Positions 9,945 through 21,855 of a stretch of 64,000 nt of DNA are shown here, in pieces. Both the position numbers and the translations under genes were made by a program. The stretch is from Cryptomeria japonica (taxonomy: Eukaryota; Streptophyta; Pinopsida; Cupressales; Cupressaceae). The first letter of the stretch is position 1, and each line of letters opens with the position of its first letter. The DNA lies in contig NC_081414.1 of assembly GCF_030272615.1 (NCBI RefSeq), positions 769,370,153-769,434,152 on the forward strand. The letters are read 5' to 3'. The notes under the pieces were generated by a model, which was not told where the DNA came from, made no database searches, and saw nothing but the letters and a program-made list of their open reading frames with translations.

Positions 9945-12838
9945 AGTTTATTGTTGGGTTTTGGTGAGATGTGGGGGAATGGTGTTGGCTTTGAGGAAAG
10001 CGAAGGTTTCTTGGTACCAAGGGGACTCGGGACCAATGAGAACACACACCATTTCAGACTTTGGTAGGTCATATGCTGGTATAAACAATTGCTCAACCAA
10101 GAACTCGCACTTCTGACTGTGTGTTGGCATTTGAAGGAGGGAGCCAATGGTGGCCATTTCATCTACAACCCTATTGTTTGTTCGTGGGATTTGATCAAAC
10201 TTGATTGCTGTGAAATGTTGCTTAAGATCTTCAACCATGGTATGGTAGGGAAGGAGTTTATCATCTTTTGTCTGGTATTCATCATTGACTTGTTTTATAA
10301 TGAGCTGAGAATCACCATAAACTTGTAACTCCTTTATTTTCCAGTGGATAGCCAAGCGTAAACCTGTGATGAGGGCCTTGTATTCTACTATGTTGTTGGT
10401 ACATGCAAAGGCTATCTTGTATGATTTGGGGATGCCATCTCCTTGATGTGTGACCAATAATATTCCTGCCCCCAATCCATTTTGAGTGTAGGAGCGATCA
10501 AAATACAATTGCCATGTGGAGGATGTGGTAATAGTCATAATGAACTCATCTGGTAATTCTGTGAGAAGAGGGTGACCACCTGGAAGTGGAGCTTCAGCCA
10601 ACTGATCTGCAATAACTTGTCCCTTGATTGCCTTTCTGTCCACATATTCAATGTCAAACTCACTTAGGAGCATGACCCATCCAGTGAGAGCAGCTTTTGA
10701 CAGGAGATATTTAAGTGGATCAATTTTAGCAATTAATTTTGTCTTGTTGTTTAACATATAGTGTCGTAGTTTCTGTGCGCTGGACACTAATGCCAAACAT
10801 GCTCTTTCAATGGGGGTGTAGTTGAGTTCATATCCTACCAACGTCTGACTGATGTAGTAAATGGCGTGTTCCTTCCCTTGATCATCCGTTTGTGCAAATA
10901 ATGCCCCCAATGCCACTACAGTAGCACATATATACAAAATAAGGGGTTTTCCAGGAGCAGGAGGCATCAATACGGGAGGTGATGCTAGATATTCTTTTAA
11001 TTTCTCAAAGGCCTTTTGACATAGGCAATCCCATTTAAATTTTGTGTCTTTACATAACAGGTGTGCAAATGGATGGCACTTGTCTACTAGCTGTGAAATG
11101 AAACGCCTGACAGACTGGAGTTTTCCTTGGAGATTGCATAGTTGTCTGAGAGTTTTTGGCAGAGGCATTTCCATAATAGCTTTTACCTTTGCGGGATCAA
11201 CCTCGATGCCTTTGCGGGAAACAATGAATCCCAGTAGTTTTCCCCATGTGACGCCAAACACACACTTTTTTGGATTCAGCCGTAGTTTGTATTTTCTAAT
11301 CTTTCAAAGATTTGCTTTAGAATGGGAATGTGTTCTTGTCTTGTCTTGGATTTGCCTAGCAGATCATCCACGTAGTCCTCCATAATTTTGTGCAAGAGGT
11401 CATAAAAAATTGTTGTCATTGCCTGTTGATATGTAGCTCTAGCATTTTTAAGGCCAAAAGGCATGACCTGGTAACATAAAGTACCCCATGGTGTTGTGAA
11501 TGCAGTTTTATGTTGATCCTCATCTGCTATCCTGATTTGGTTGTATCTAGAAAACCCATCCATTAGCGATAGCATTTCATGTCCTATTGTAAGATCCACA
11601 ATCATATCTATGTTTGGGAGCGGGAAATTGTCTTTAGGACAAGCTATATTTAGATCTCGAAAATCTGTGCAGATGCGGATGCCCCCAGTAGGTTTGCCAA
11701 CAGGTACAATGTTGGAGACCGATTCAGCATAGTCTATGGGCTTGATAAATTTTGCGTCTAACAACTTTTGAAGTTCTACCTTGACCAAGAGAGCAATATG
11801 CGGGTGCATTTTGCGGAGTTTTTGTTTTACAGGTTTTGCATCTAGGTGGATGACAAGATTGTGAACCACCAAGGCAGGATCCAACCCTGGCATATCAGAA
11901 TAGGACCATGCAAAATTGATTTTAACCTCTGTAAGGAAGTTGATGAAGTCTTTTTTCTCAATTTCGGTGAGGGATTCGGCAGTGAGCCCATTTTTCAGAA
12001 TGACTTCGGTGCCCATGTTGATGCTATCTCTTTCTTCTATCAACAAATTTGATTTGTCCCGTGGAAGGTAACCAATGGTAGGGAGGTCAAATCCCTCATC
12101 GTCAAGTGCCTTTTCTATGTTTTCACTTTCAGATACGCCCTTTGTTTTTATTTCTTGTTCATCCAAAGGCGCCTCAGGGAGGTTTTCACCTAGGAAATCA
12201 TATCTTTTTCTTTTATTATCTTTTTTGTGGAGAAGGGCATTGACTTGACTACCAAAGTATCCCTTTTCGTGTAGTTGAATACCCTCAATTCTATTACAAT
12301 CTTCCATATTTTGCACTGTTAGGAGAGCAATGAGAGAATTATCGTCGACGTAGATATCTAAAGTGGGTTTGTCTCGTTGGCCCCAGTCAATGAGTTCAGG
12401 ATGGACAAGATGTAGCTCATGTGAAGTGGGAGGGGTTACAAGGGTGATGGTATTGATGTAAGCGTCGAAGAAGGTATCTTTCTCATATTCATAAGGCATT
12501 TCATGGAATTCCTCTTCGTCAACGTTTTTGATATCCGAAGAAGGACTAGAAGGGGCATCGACGATAGTAATCTTAGGCACCGGGGTGTACCCCAAGCCTC
12601 TGTTGTATCTGCAGGAGATAGGATTTATGGGTGCTTTTCTTCCTTTCTCCTCTGGTCCCAGACTGTGTCCTTTGTAACCCATTTTTTCAACTAAGGGAAA
12701 TGCTTTTGGGTACATTTCTTTGGATATTCTTGTTGGATCATCATCCTCTTCCCGGTATAGCCATGAAGAGATATCTGCTTCGAGGTTCTCATTATCAAGT
12801 GGGCCCCATTGCTGGAAGGTGGTATTTTGGCATTGCAT
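9945..12838 (-). pseudogene. pol: Gypsy reverse transcriptase with two RNase H domains
   Basis: Minus strand. A spacer is followed by RT ('GIRICTDFRDLN', 'MPFGLKNARATYQ', 'YVDDLLGKSK'; about 11,280-11,850), the connection and RT-type RNase H ('ALGALFAQ', 'HAIYYISQTLVGYE', 'RACLALV'; about 10,680-11,200), then a second RNase H ('LYFDRSYTQNG', 'NNIVEYKALITGL', 'VYGDSQLI'; about 10,200-10,540). The second domain keeps the D-E-D acidic residues, with Arg in place of the usual Gly after the first Asp. RT is separated from the RNase H part by a frameshift near 11,270. The dual RNase H supports a Tat assignment. Confidence 0.92.
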
Positions 12839-13520
12839 ATTGGTTTCGGGTCCTTTTTTAGCTCTTTTGGTTTACCAAATGACTTAGGAGAGAGAGGGAG
12901 GTTGCCTATTAATAAGACGTCCTCCAATTTGTATTCTCCACAGCCATTGTCCAAGATCTTGATTTGATTATTTGGTTGGGATGATGTGGAGGCAACATTT
13001 GATGTGTCAGATGGAGGTGTTGGCGAAGCTCTATTTAGTGGGCAATGATACGGATGCTTCCCCTCTAATAGTTTGCAATATTGAAAAGGTTGGGGATCAC
13101 CTTTGAGAGTGATCACTTTTCCATTATAGGGGAATTTGATGCATTGGTGATAGGTGGAGGGTACAGCCTACAAGGAATGAATCCATGGCCTCCCGAGGAG
13201 AATGTTGTAGGGGAGATCAAGATCAAGTACTTGGCAAGGGGTTTCAATTGTAATGGGGCCGCTTGAACAGGTAAGGTGATCACGCCCTTTGAAATTCTTT
13301 CCGCATCATCATATGCCTTTATTGTGATCCTTCCTGATGTGTCTATCAGATCCTCAAAAAGTCCCAATTATTTTATCAATTTGTATGTACATAGATTAAG
13401 CCCGGATCCACCGTCTATCAGGATACATTTGACCTTGTGCTTGTGGATGAGAGCTTCGATGTGCAAAGGTTTGTTATGGTCCTCATCTGTGGGAGCATCT
13501 TTGGAGTTAAATACAATGTG
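12839..13520 (-). pseudogene. pol: Gypsy aspartic protease region
   Basis: Minus strand. The active-site block 'CILIDGGSGLNLC' (about 13,395-13,435) is the Asp-Gly-Gly form common in Tat-like elements. It is followed by the protease body ('ITIKAYDDAERISKGVITLP') and the spacer leading to RT. In-frame stops at 13,521 (TAG) and about 13,370 (TAA) fall where Gln is expected. A frameshift near 13,115 separates it from the downstream part. Confidence 0.8.
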
Positions 13521-15982
13521 CTACTGGGCAGCAAGGTTTCCAATGAGGGCTTGGAATTGGGTGGTGTTGATGTTATCTGGAACACGTGATTGGAGAAGGG
13601 CTTGTTCCAAAATTTCTTTATGGACCGGGGAGGTCTTGAGAAATTCCAAAATGGAGATTTGCGTGGGTGTCTTCCCAAGTTGATCAAGGAGGTCATATCG
13701 GTGGGTGGAAGACATGGGTGGGGGGTTTGGTGGGGGACGAACTCCTTGGATGGTGACTCTTTCTTGGCGTGTAGTTGCATTGCAGTCACTCTGGAAATGG
13801 GAGGTGGAAGGCGTGGCACCTTGAATGACTATTCTAGCCGGATTCGGTCTTCTTTGGGAAGAAGGAGGATTAACTCCTTGGATGGTTATGACATTGACAT
13901 GATTGTCTGCAAGTTCAATGCGACTTACTAAAAAATCAAAACTAGTTACGTGATTAGCGTAGTCATAACCCATTGCGTTAGATGATGATCCTTTTCCTTT
14001 ATCATGCTTTGGGAAGGGTTCCTGGTACATTTTGAGTTTGTCATTGTTATTACCAGGTTTTGCATTTGCTACCTCAATCTCACCTCTATCAATGAGATCT
14101 TGTATGTAGATCTTTAGTTTCATACACTTTCGTGTATCATGTCCCTTGATATGATGGTATTCACAATACTCATTTTCATTATACCATCTTGGTTTAGGTT
14201 GATTGGGATCAAACGGTGAGTGATTGGAAAAACCACTATACCTGCTTGGACAAGTTTTTGAAACACCACTTCAATAGGCTCAGCAAGAGGAGTGAAATCT
14301 CTTGGAGTCCTGTTATTCGATCGGGGTGGTCGTCCCTGGATTGAGACATTGTTGTGAGGTATTTGAGATTGATTTGAATTGTTTTGATTATTGAATTGAT
14401 GAATATTGGTGGTGGATTTTGGGGGAGCGGCCACGGTTTGGACCCGCTTTGCATCAGTTACACCATCATTGACCATGTTTTTATTTTTAGCCCAGAATTT
14501 TGGCTTGTCGTTATGATAAGAGGAAGAACTTTGTGATGACTTCTGGTAATGTTTCAAGGTTCCTTCCTCCAACAAGACACGTTTGAGGGCGAGGCCCTTA
14601 TCGGTCAATTTTTGGAAGGATTTGATACATTGAGATATTAAAGGTCTTGAAAGTTCAGGCACCAAGTTCTTTTGAAATAGTTCAATTTGATGTTTTTCTA
14701 ACATGTCCCACTGGAATTTTTTGATAAGATGTCGCCATCTTTGTAGGAAATTGGTGAAGGTTTCTCTAGGCCTTTGTTTTGTATTACATAGGTCCATCAT
14801 AGAAACATCATTACCCATGTTGTATGCATAGTGGGCCACAAATTTTTCAGCCAAGTCTAGAAAAGAGACAATGAAACCTCATGGTAAAGATGAGAACCAT
14901 GCCAGGGAGTCTCCCACGAGACTCTTGGGAAAGATTCTGCGAAGATAAAGGTCACTATAGGAGACTTCTTGGCATAAGATGTGGAATTCTCAAACATGGT
15001 CACGGGGGTCTCCTTTGCCTTCATACTTGGTGAATTTAGGGATCTCAAATCCCGGGGGATATGGTGCAACTGATATAGATGGGTCGTAAGGACAAGGGCA
15101 AAACTCTTTGAATGAGTAAGCTTTCCTTTTATTAGTCTTTTCTTTCATGTTTTTGATGATATTCTTCATGTCTTGAATTTCCTTGATGAGGTCTTGTTGT
15201 GGACTTTGATATTGATGGATTGTATTTGCCCCAAGAATTGGATGAACCAAAGAAGGTGCACCACCACCAATATATTGATATGATGAGGTGGTGGGAATGT
15301 GGGATGTGATGACCGATGTCGCTGGGGTTTGTGTGATAGTTGGTTGTGGTCCGCCAATTGTTGTGATGGGATTGAATGCAGTCCGGATAAAATTTGCGAC
15401 ATTGTTGGGAGAAAGGGAAGTTTGTGGAATAGAAATATGTTGTTGGATAGAAGGAGGTGGTATAGAAGTTTGTTGGAGAATGGATGAGATTGGATTTGAT
15501 AGTGGTATGGATGGTAAGGAGGAAGAAGGCAAGATGGAGACCGTGGTGGGAGGTGTCGGGGGTGGCATTGATTGGGCTTGGATGATTGATGGGGCTGCAA
15601 TTGATTGAGTTTGAATAGTAGGTGCAACACTTTGTATGGGAGCGAGGTCTCCTTGTGGTTGTTGGACGAGAGAGGATCTATTAAATTTAGGTGGAAGTTG
15701 AGCTCCATGTTCAGGAAGAGTTTTCAGAAGTGCAGTAGGGTTGTGTTTAATAAACTTTTCCATCATCTCATGGTTATAAGAATCCGCTAGGAAAGTTTGC
15801 ACTTCCGGACAAAGTTCATCTTTGTTAACCATGTCAAGATTTTGGCTTTGATCTTGATCGCTTGGTTGCCCACTTTGTGTATGATTTTGCATGGGATCTT
15901 CATATAGGACACCAATGTCTGGCATGCCATATTGTTGATCAACCATCTTTTTCTTTTGCGATCGAGTTGCGACCATACACAA
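13521..15982 (-). pseudogene. gag: Gypsy gag
   Basis: Minus strand; ATG near 15,976 ('MVATRSQKKKM'). The order is a Pro/Ser/Gln-rich N-terminal half (about 15,200-15,800), the capsid-like retrotransposon Gag domain ('GFEIPKFTKYEGKGDP' to 'LVPELSRPLISQCI', about 14,640-15,070), and a zinc-binding block 'CEYHHIKGHDTRKC' (about 14,130-14,170). Frame changes near 14,860-14,990 and 14,120 break it. The Gag would form the particle shell around element RNA in the cytoplasm; here it is a relic. Confidence 0.88.
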
Positions 15983-15984
15983 TA

Positions 15985-16145
15985 TTTGTGATGAAAAGAC
16001 TTAGGAAAATTGTGATGAAATGACTTAGAAAAATTGTGATGGAAGGATTTTAGAAATTTGTGATGAAAGGACTTAAGAAATTTGTGATGAAAGGATTTAA
16101 GAAATTTGAGGATGAAAGGACTTAAGAAATTTGAGGATGATTGAT
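15985..16145 (-). repeat. Short tandem repeat in the gypsy leader
   Basis: About six imperfect copies of a roughly 27-bp unit ('aaatttgtgatgaaaggact' with 'taag'), just upstream of the gag start on the minus strand. A repeated 'KSFHHKFL'-type reading on the minus strand is a by-product of the repeat. Confidence 0.75.
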
Positions 16146-17456
16146 GAAGAAAGTATGGTAGTGATGGTTTAGAAGAAACTTGATAACTAGGTTGTCTTTG
16201 ACATGAATACGACTTAATGGAGGATCGATTTGAATGGAAAGTTGTATGAAGGGATATGACCACCCTGATTTGGATGATAGTTGGTGTTTCAAAGGACAAA
16301 CTTGAATGTTGATGGAGATGACAAACTCTTAGCTTCTCTCTTAGGCTTATGAAAAATGGGACGGACAGAGTTTTGACGCAATTTTGGACTTTGTGTGGGT
16401 AATGACTTGGACAATTGTTTGTGTCTTGACAAATGTTTTTGCAAAGTGTTTGGGGATAGTGATGTGTTTTTAGTCTACTCTTGGCAAGTATGTATCAAAC
16501 AAAGCAAACACATTGATCCTACTAAGCACCCAATGTGAGAGTGAACTCTCATATAGCCCCAACCATTAACCCTTTCGTAGTCAATGGCCTATTTATTATA
16601 GTGAGTTGGGAACCCCAGGTCCGGGTGTACTCACTTGGGTCGTTCCCCTCTTACCTTCTCAAAGAGCAAGCTGGGAGGGCAGGCCCGCTAAAGGTAAACA
16701 CACAATCAAACAAGAAAAGGTTGGAGGTTCTGGATTTTTGATCGTCTAGTAAGACGAGAGCATACTTTCCTACCTTTACGCTTTTCTTACAGACAAATAA
16801 AACAATGGTTCATTCCATTTTAATTAATATCTAGGTGCCTAATTTAAATAAATGCACAATATTTGGTTGAATCAGCTAGGCAACTTGCAAAACCACTTGA
16901 TTAGTAGTTTGAAAAATGGAGTCTTCAAAAAGCGTCTTGCAAAACAACTTGATTAGTAGTTTAGAAAAATAGAGTGTTCAACAAGCATCCTGCAAAAAAC
17001 AACAAAATGACAAAAATATTAATTTTTTTTATTTTTTGGGAATGAATAGAAAAACATAAATAAAAACTTTTCTACTAATGACAAATGTGGATTTGAAGAA
17101 AGCTTTGATGGGTAAATGGGGTTTGACTAGGTTTTTGCCACTTTCCAAGGGATAGGCAAGCGAAAAATGGGGATTTTGGAGGAGAGATGAAGGAATGGGA
17201 AAATTTGTCCAAGAGGGACAAAGAAGCAAAAGTTGGAGATGGATAATGTGGGAAAAATTTGGAGGTGATTGGATAAAAGGGGAAGAAGTTATGGCAAACC
17301 CTAAAAATAGAGAAATATGAGATTTTGGGCTTCAAAAAGTGGATTTTTGGGATAAGGCCTCCAAGGAAGGAAATATGGAAAATGGCAATGCGGAGAATCT
17401 GGTGAAGTTTGGAGGAAAATGGAGTCGAGATAAAGAAGATATGGTGAAAAAATAGA
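16146..17456 (-). other. Gypsy 5' leader, no LTR
   Basis: Non-coding leader between gag and the right breakpoint. Nothing here matches the LTR at 28,065-29,172 and there is no clear primer-binding site, so the 5' LTR lies beyond the breakpoint and was lost. The last bases before copia resumes share 'agatatg' with it, a possible microhomology. Confidence 0.55.
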
Positions 17457-18370
17457 AGATATGTCAAATTGAATCATTCACAAGCAAATAATTGGTGATA
17501 AGAATGTAGGTGTGCAAACTAGGAGAAAGATCCAAGAGAACTCATGTTTGATATCTACAATAGAACCTAAGATAGTAAAGGAGGCACTAAAAGATGATGA
17601 TTGGGTTAATGCAATGAATGAAGAATTAGATCGAATTGTGAAGAATCAGATATGGTCACTTATTCCTAGACCGGAGGATAAGAATATGATTGGAATAAAA
17701 TGGGTCTTTAGGAATAAATTGGATGAAGAAGGAAAGATTGTAAGAAACAAGGCAAGGCTAGTCTTCAAAGGGTATGCATAGGAAGTAGGTGAGGACTATG
17801 GTGAAACAATTGCACTAGTTGCTAGATTAGGAGTAAGGATGCTGCTAGCATTTGTTGCATATAAGGGATTCAAAAATCACCAAATAGATGTCAAGTCATC
17901 CTTTCTGAATGGAATTTTAGAAGAAGAAGTATACATTGAGCAACCAGATGGATTTTCCTTGACCAATGATAAAGACATGGTGTGTAAATTGCACAAAGCA
18001 TTATATGGTCTTAAGCAGGCACCAAGGGCATGGTATGAGAGATTACATGTACATTTGACCAAAATTGGATTCCAACATACAAGTGAGGACAACAACATTT
18101 GTTTGAAGGTTGATGGAGACAAGATGTTGATAGCAAAAGTGTTTGTTGATGACATAATTTTTGGTGGAAATGATGACATCTGTATGGACTTTGCTGATAT
18201 AATGAAAAAGGAATTTGAAATATCTCTAATCAGTGAAATTAAGTTCTTTATGGGCTTATAGGTTCAACAAATGGATGGTGGTATCTTTATTTGTTAGACC
18301 AAGTATATCAAAGAGGTGTTGTAGACTTTCGGTATGGAATACTGCAAATCGGTAGGAACACTGATGGTGA
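17457..18370 (+). repeat. Direct repeat, copy 2 (copia RT)
   Basis: Second copy of 4,994-5,909. Beyond 18,370 the copia sequence continues as 'ctggctgcaag', whereas copy 1 switches to gypsy LTR after 'gatggtga'. Confidence 0.92.
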
Positions 18371-19095
18371 CTGGCTGCAAGTTGTCAAAGCAAGATGATT
18401 CCCTTGATGTTAGTGAAAAAGAGTACATATATATGATTGGCAAGCTACACTATGTTGTTCATAGTAGACCAGACATTTCTCATAATGTTGGATTAGTGGC
18501 TAGATTTCAAAAAGAGCCTAAAGAGAGTCACATGGTGGCTATGAAAAGAATTTTTTGGTATCTCAAAGACACAACAAACTATGGTTTATGGTATCCCTAT
18601 AGAGGAGATTTTACTTTAGATGTCTTTATTGATGTTGATTGGGAATGTAATGTGGATGATTGGAAAAGAACAACCAATGGAGCTTTTCTACTTAGAGGAA
18701 GATTAGTGGCATGGACGAGAAACAAACAAACTTGTGTTTCTCAATCTAAAGCTAAATCATAGTATGTAGTTGCATCCATAAATTGCACACAGGCAATATG
18801 GATGAGACATGTGCTAGAAGGATTCAAGATAGATATGTCAGGACCGGTGACTATCTATTGTGATAATACAAGTGCAACAAACATTTCTAAGAATCCTGTA
18901 CTTCATTCCAGGATCAAGCACATTGAATTGACATATCACTTCCTAAGGGAAAGAATTCAAGAAAAATAGGTGAAGATGGAATATGTGAAGAGTAAATATC
19001 AGTTAGCCGATATCTTTACTAAGCCCTTACTGAATGCTACCTTTGAATTTCTTAGAGGTAAACTAGGGGCCAGATCCCTACATCGAAAGAGCTAG
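17457..19095 (+). pseudogene. pol: Copia fragment B: RT and RNase H
   Basis: It begins within the RT lead-in shared with fragment A and continues past A's end through RT ('VFVDDIIFGG', 'RPDISHNVGLVARF') and RNase H ('VDWECNVDDWKRTTNGAFLL', 'VTIYCDNTSATNISKN', 'ADIFTKPLL'), stopping at TAG 19,093. The first RNase H position reads Val-Asp-Trp where related elements have Ser/Ala-Asp-Trp, so the Asp is kept. Stops at 17,779, 18,259, 18,295, about 18,322, about 18,760 and about 18,967 are mostly TAG at expected Gln positions. The 18,259 TAG is intact CAG in copy A. Confidence 0.9.
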
Positions 19096-19503
19096 AATGA
19101 TGGAGATCCATTAATCCTATGGATTTCATGTTTATTTTTCACTAAGGATTGATGAAGGTGCAAGATACTCCTTTGGGGAAGAAAGTCTGATGAAAAGTTC
19201 TGATTTAATGCTTTGTTATAATTTTGCTAATTTGAGTAGTAGAGATGATGGAAGAGGCAACAACAGAATTGAGGACAGGTGAAGCATTTACATCTTTGAC
19301 ATTATTGTCAAAGGAGGAGAAGAAATGAATAGAAAACAGATATGACAAACATGTGAGAAGTTTAAGATCAGATTGGGTGAAGCATTGGTTAAGGGGGAGA
19401 TGACAAAAGGAGGAGAACCGAAAGATGTTGCGATATCGGCAAGCAAGTTGCAGATGATGATGATACTCTGATTGTATATTTGATTAGTGTTTCCATCAAT
19501 TCC
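19096..19503 (+). other. 3' untranslated region of copia B
   Basis: Non-coding stretch between the RNase H stop and the polypurine tract; no frame of note. Confidence 0.5.
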
Positions 19504-19515
19504 AAAGGGGGAGAT
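19504..19515 (+). promoter_or_regulatory. Polypurine tract of copia B
   Basis: 'aaagggggagat' directly before the LTR start TGTTGG. The identical 12-mer precedes the LTR start in the non-autonomous elements at 42,716-42,727 and, on the minus strand, 60,273-60,284. Confidence 0.8.
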
Positions 19516-21040
19516 TGTTGGAATTTGGCATAAATGATGCAGATGAGGTGATGTAGTTGAAGTCTAATGACTGCATCGATAAAGGATATAAGTCTATTTG
19601 TGATGAAGAGATTGAAAGATCATTTATTTGTGTTGTAATTGATGTCAACTGATGTCAAATGATGTTCTTAATGTTCCTAATGTTTTGTTTTGTCATCTAA
19701 GTGATTTGGTTTACTAGAAGATAGGGTTTACCGACGGAGAACTAAAGTCTATGAAATAGGACTTTAACCGGTAAAGCAGAGTTGTTTTGATTGGATTGGT
19801 TGATCAGTAATGTTTGGTGAATTGAGGTATGGATGGTGAACTTGTATCATGGAAAGGAGTATCTGACTAGAACCAGAACTTGTGGAGATTATTGGAAGGC
19901 GTGTGTCAAATTTCTGATGAAGTTTTGCTAAGGTTTTAGTAGGGTTTAAGACCGGTGAAGAAATCATCAAACCGATAATGATTTTTGTTTTGATGGTGAT
20001 TGACGATGAGTCTATATGAAGTTGGTAACACGACACATCCCATGTGAAATATTTAATTGTTGTTTCGACGTGATTCAAGGATGATTTTTTTGGGAATCAA
20101 CAAAATGCTTAGTAGAGTGTTTTCAAGGTTTGACTTTGGTACATATCGGATTTTCGTGATGGGTTATGATCAACCAACGATTGATATTGTATTATAATTT
20201 GTTGTAATGATCTGTATAATGATATGTGATGATCACTTATGATTTGAATTGTAAATTAATCATGTAATTAGGGTTTTGTGGTCGACCTAGTTGAGATGGC
20301 TATTTAGGATGACATGGTTGATGTTTATTGTGTCAATGTTCTTAGAGAATGTGTTAATCCATCCAAGTGAAGTGTGAGATCTACCTAAGAGTTCTAGAGT
20401 ATTATGTATAATTGGATCTGATCAAGCAAGCAAAGAAGTGCAACTAACAAATCATTTTCTTACTGTTGCTCCCTAATAGTTGTAGCAGGTTAAATCCCTT
20501 AATCAGTTAAGTTCTAACAGTCCTTAAACATTTAAGTCCCCTAATAGAGCAGCTCTCAAAAGAGTGTTAAATCCTCTCACAAGGTTGTTCCTAACAGATC
20601 ATCAAGCTCCTAACCGGGTGACTCCTAACCGGGAGTATTGTAAGCTCCTAACAAGGCATACTTCAAAAGAGTACAAATATTTGTGGGTGCCAACTCCCAC
20701 CGTGGTTTTTCCCTATTTGGGTTTCCACATCAAAAACTTATGGTGTTCATGTATGGAATTTTTTTCATGTGATGTTCTTGTTTATGTTTCATTTCATGCA
20801 TTATTTATGAGACATCGGTTATGATGTTTTATCAGAAGTTTATCAGAGGTTACTAGTAGTGATAAGAATTTGTTTGAGAAAGTTCTTGATTTGACCGATA
20901 AGGTTAATAAGTTGGTAAATGATCAGGTTTATATGATTACTTTAGTGGTGAAAGAATTGATAAATGATTTTATTAATGTGTTAAGAAAATCTGATAAAGA
21001 GGTTATTAGACCTGATTAAATACGTTGAGATATTTGTTAA

Positions 21041-21701
21041 TGTTAAATTCTGTGAGAAGCAAGAATTGAGCCAGGATCTGATGTCGGTCATAGATCACAT
21101 GCAACTCCAAGCAACGGATGATCGAAGATCAAAATAGCTGAATGAAGATAAATCTGATATGAGAGAAAAATAGAGATAACGAAGAGAATTTAGAGAAGAC
21201 TCTCACCGAGCTATCACTTCACTAGTGAAGGTGAGAGTATATTTCTTATTATATAGAAAAATAATAGCATATACAACCAAGAGGTGCATTAACTCCCACC
21301 TCCATAAAAAGTGGGAGGTTTTACCTACTACCCCATAAAAGGTGGGAGGTTTTTACCTACTTGGTAAATGTCAAAATATGTGGCATAACCTCCTTACATG
21401 AAAATAAAAAAGGAGTTATAAGAGGTGGCACATAAGGCCAAAAGAGGGTGAGAAACCCAACTACCCCATAACCCACTTAGGAAATGACAAAATAGTGGTT
21501 ATGAGAGGTGGCACAACAAGCCAAAAGAGGGTGTGTAACTCAACTACCCATGTGAGGTGGAGAGTGACACATGTAGCTAATGTATTCCGCCACGTGTCCT
21601 CATATTAACCACACCTAATAACCTAAGCAAGCTTAATAATATATGTGTAGGAAAAATAAATACCCCCTAACATAAGGAAAATAAAAAAACCTACACTAAC
21701 A
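21041..21701 (-). repeat. 3' LTR of copia C
   Basis: 661 bp. On the minus strand it begins TGTTAGTGTAGG and ends TTTAACA. A TATA-like TATATAA lies at 21,249-21,255 on the minus strand. Confidence 0.95.
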
Positions 21702-21713
21702 CCCCCCCTTAAG
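21702..21713 (-). promoter_or_regulatory. Polypurine tract of copia C
   Basis: Minus-strand 'CTTAAGGGGGGG' directly before the LTR start TGTTAGTG. Confidence 0.8.
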
Positions 21714-21855
21714 TGTAGCTTAGATGGGTGAAAAGATGGGTCCCGACAAATGAGGCCATTTTAGGTACCCATGTACATAAATATCCCCCCCAAAAGAAGA
21801 AGCCCCCCATAAGAGGAATAGACCCCCCCTAAATAGAGAGAGAAAGAATGAAGGA

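Larger units (their letters stand above)
5910..17456 (-). mobile_element. Ty3/gypsy element, Tat-like, truncated at both ends
   Basis: Read on the minus strand: leader, gag, protease, RT, RNase H, a second RNase H, integrase, long 3' untranslated region, polypurine tract and partial 3' LTR. The additional RNase H between RT-RNase H and integrase is a hallmark of the Tat lineage of Ty3/gypsy. The 5' LTR is absent. The 3' LTR keeps only about 690 of about 1,108 bp, judging by the full solo LTR at 28,065-29,172. Neither end has a target duplication; both edges abut copia sequence, with a 0.9 kb copia segment repeated on the two sides. Coding regions contain several frameshifts and stops, so the element is dead. 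Confidence 0.9.

Noticed and set aside
17029-17467. Minus-strand frames at the right end of the gypsy leader
   Set aside because: No similarity to Gag or Pol, purine-biased composition, and they lie where the leader is expected.
20850-21019. 55-codon open stretch in copia B's LTR as a gene
   Set aside because: Short, no conserved start, and interrupted by copia C just downstream; kept only as a note in the LTR entry.
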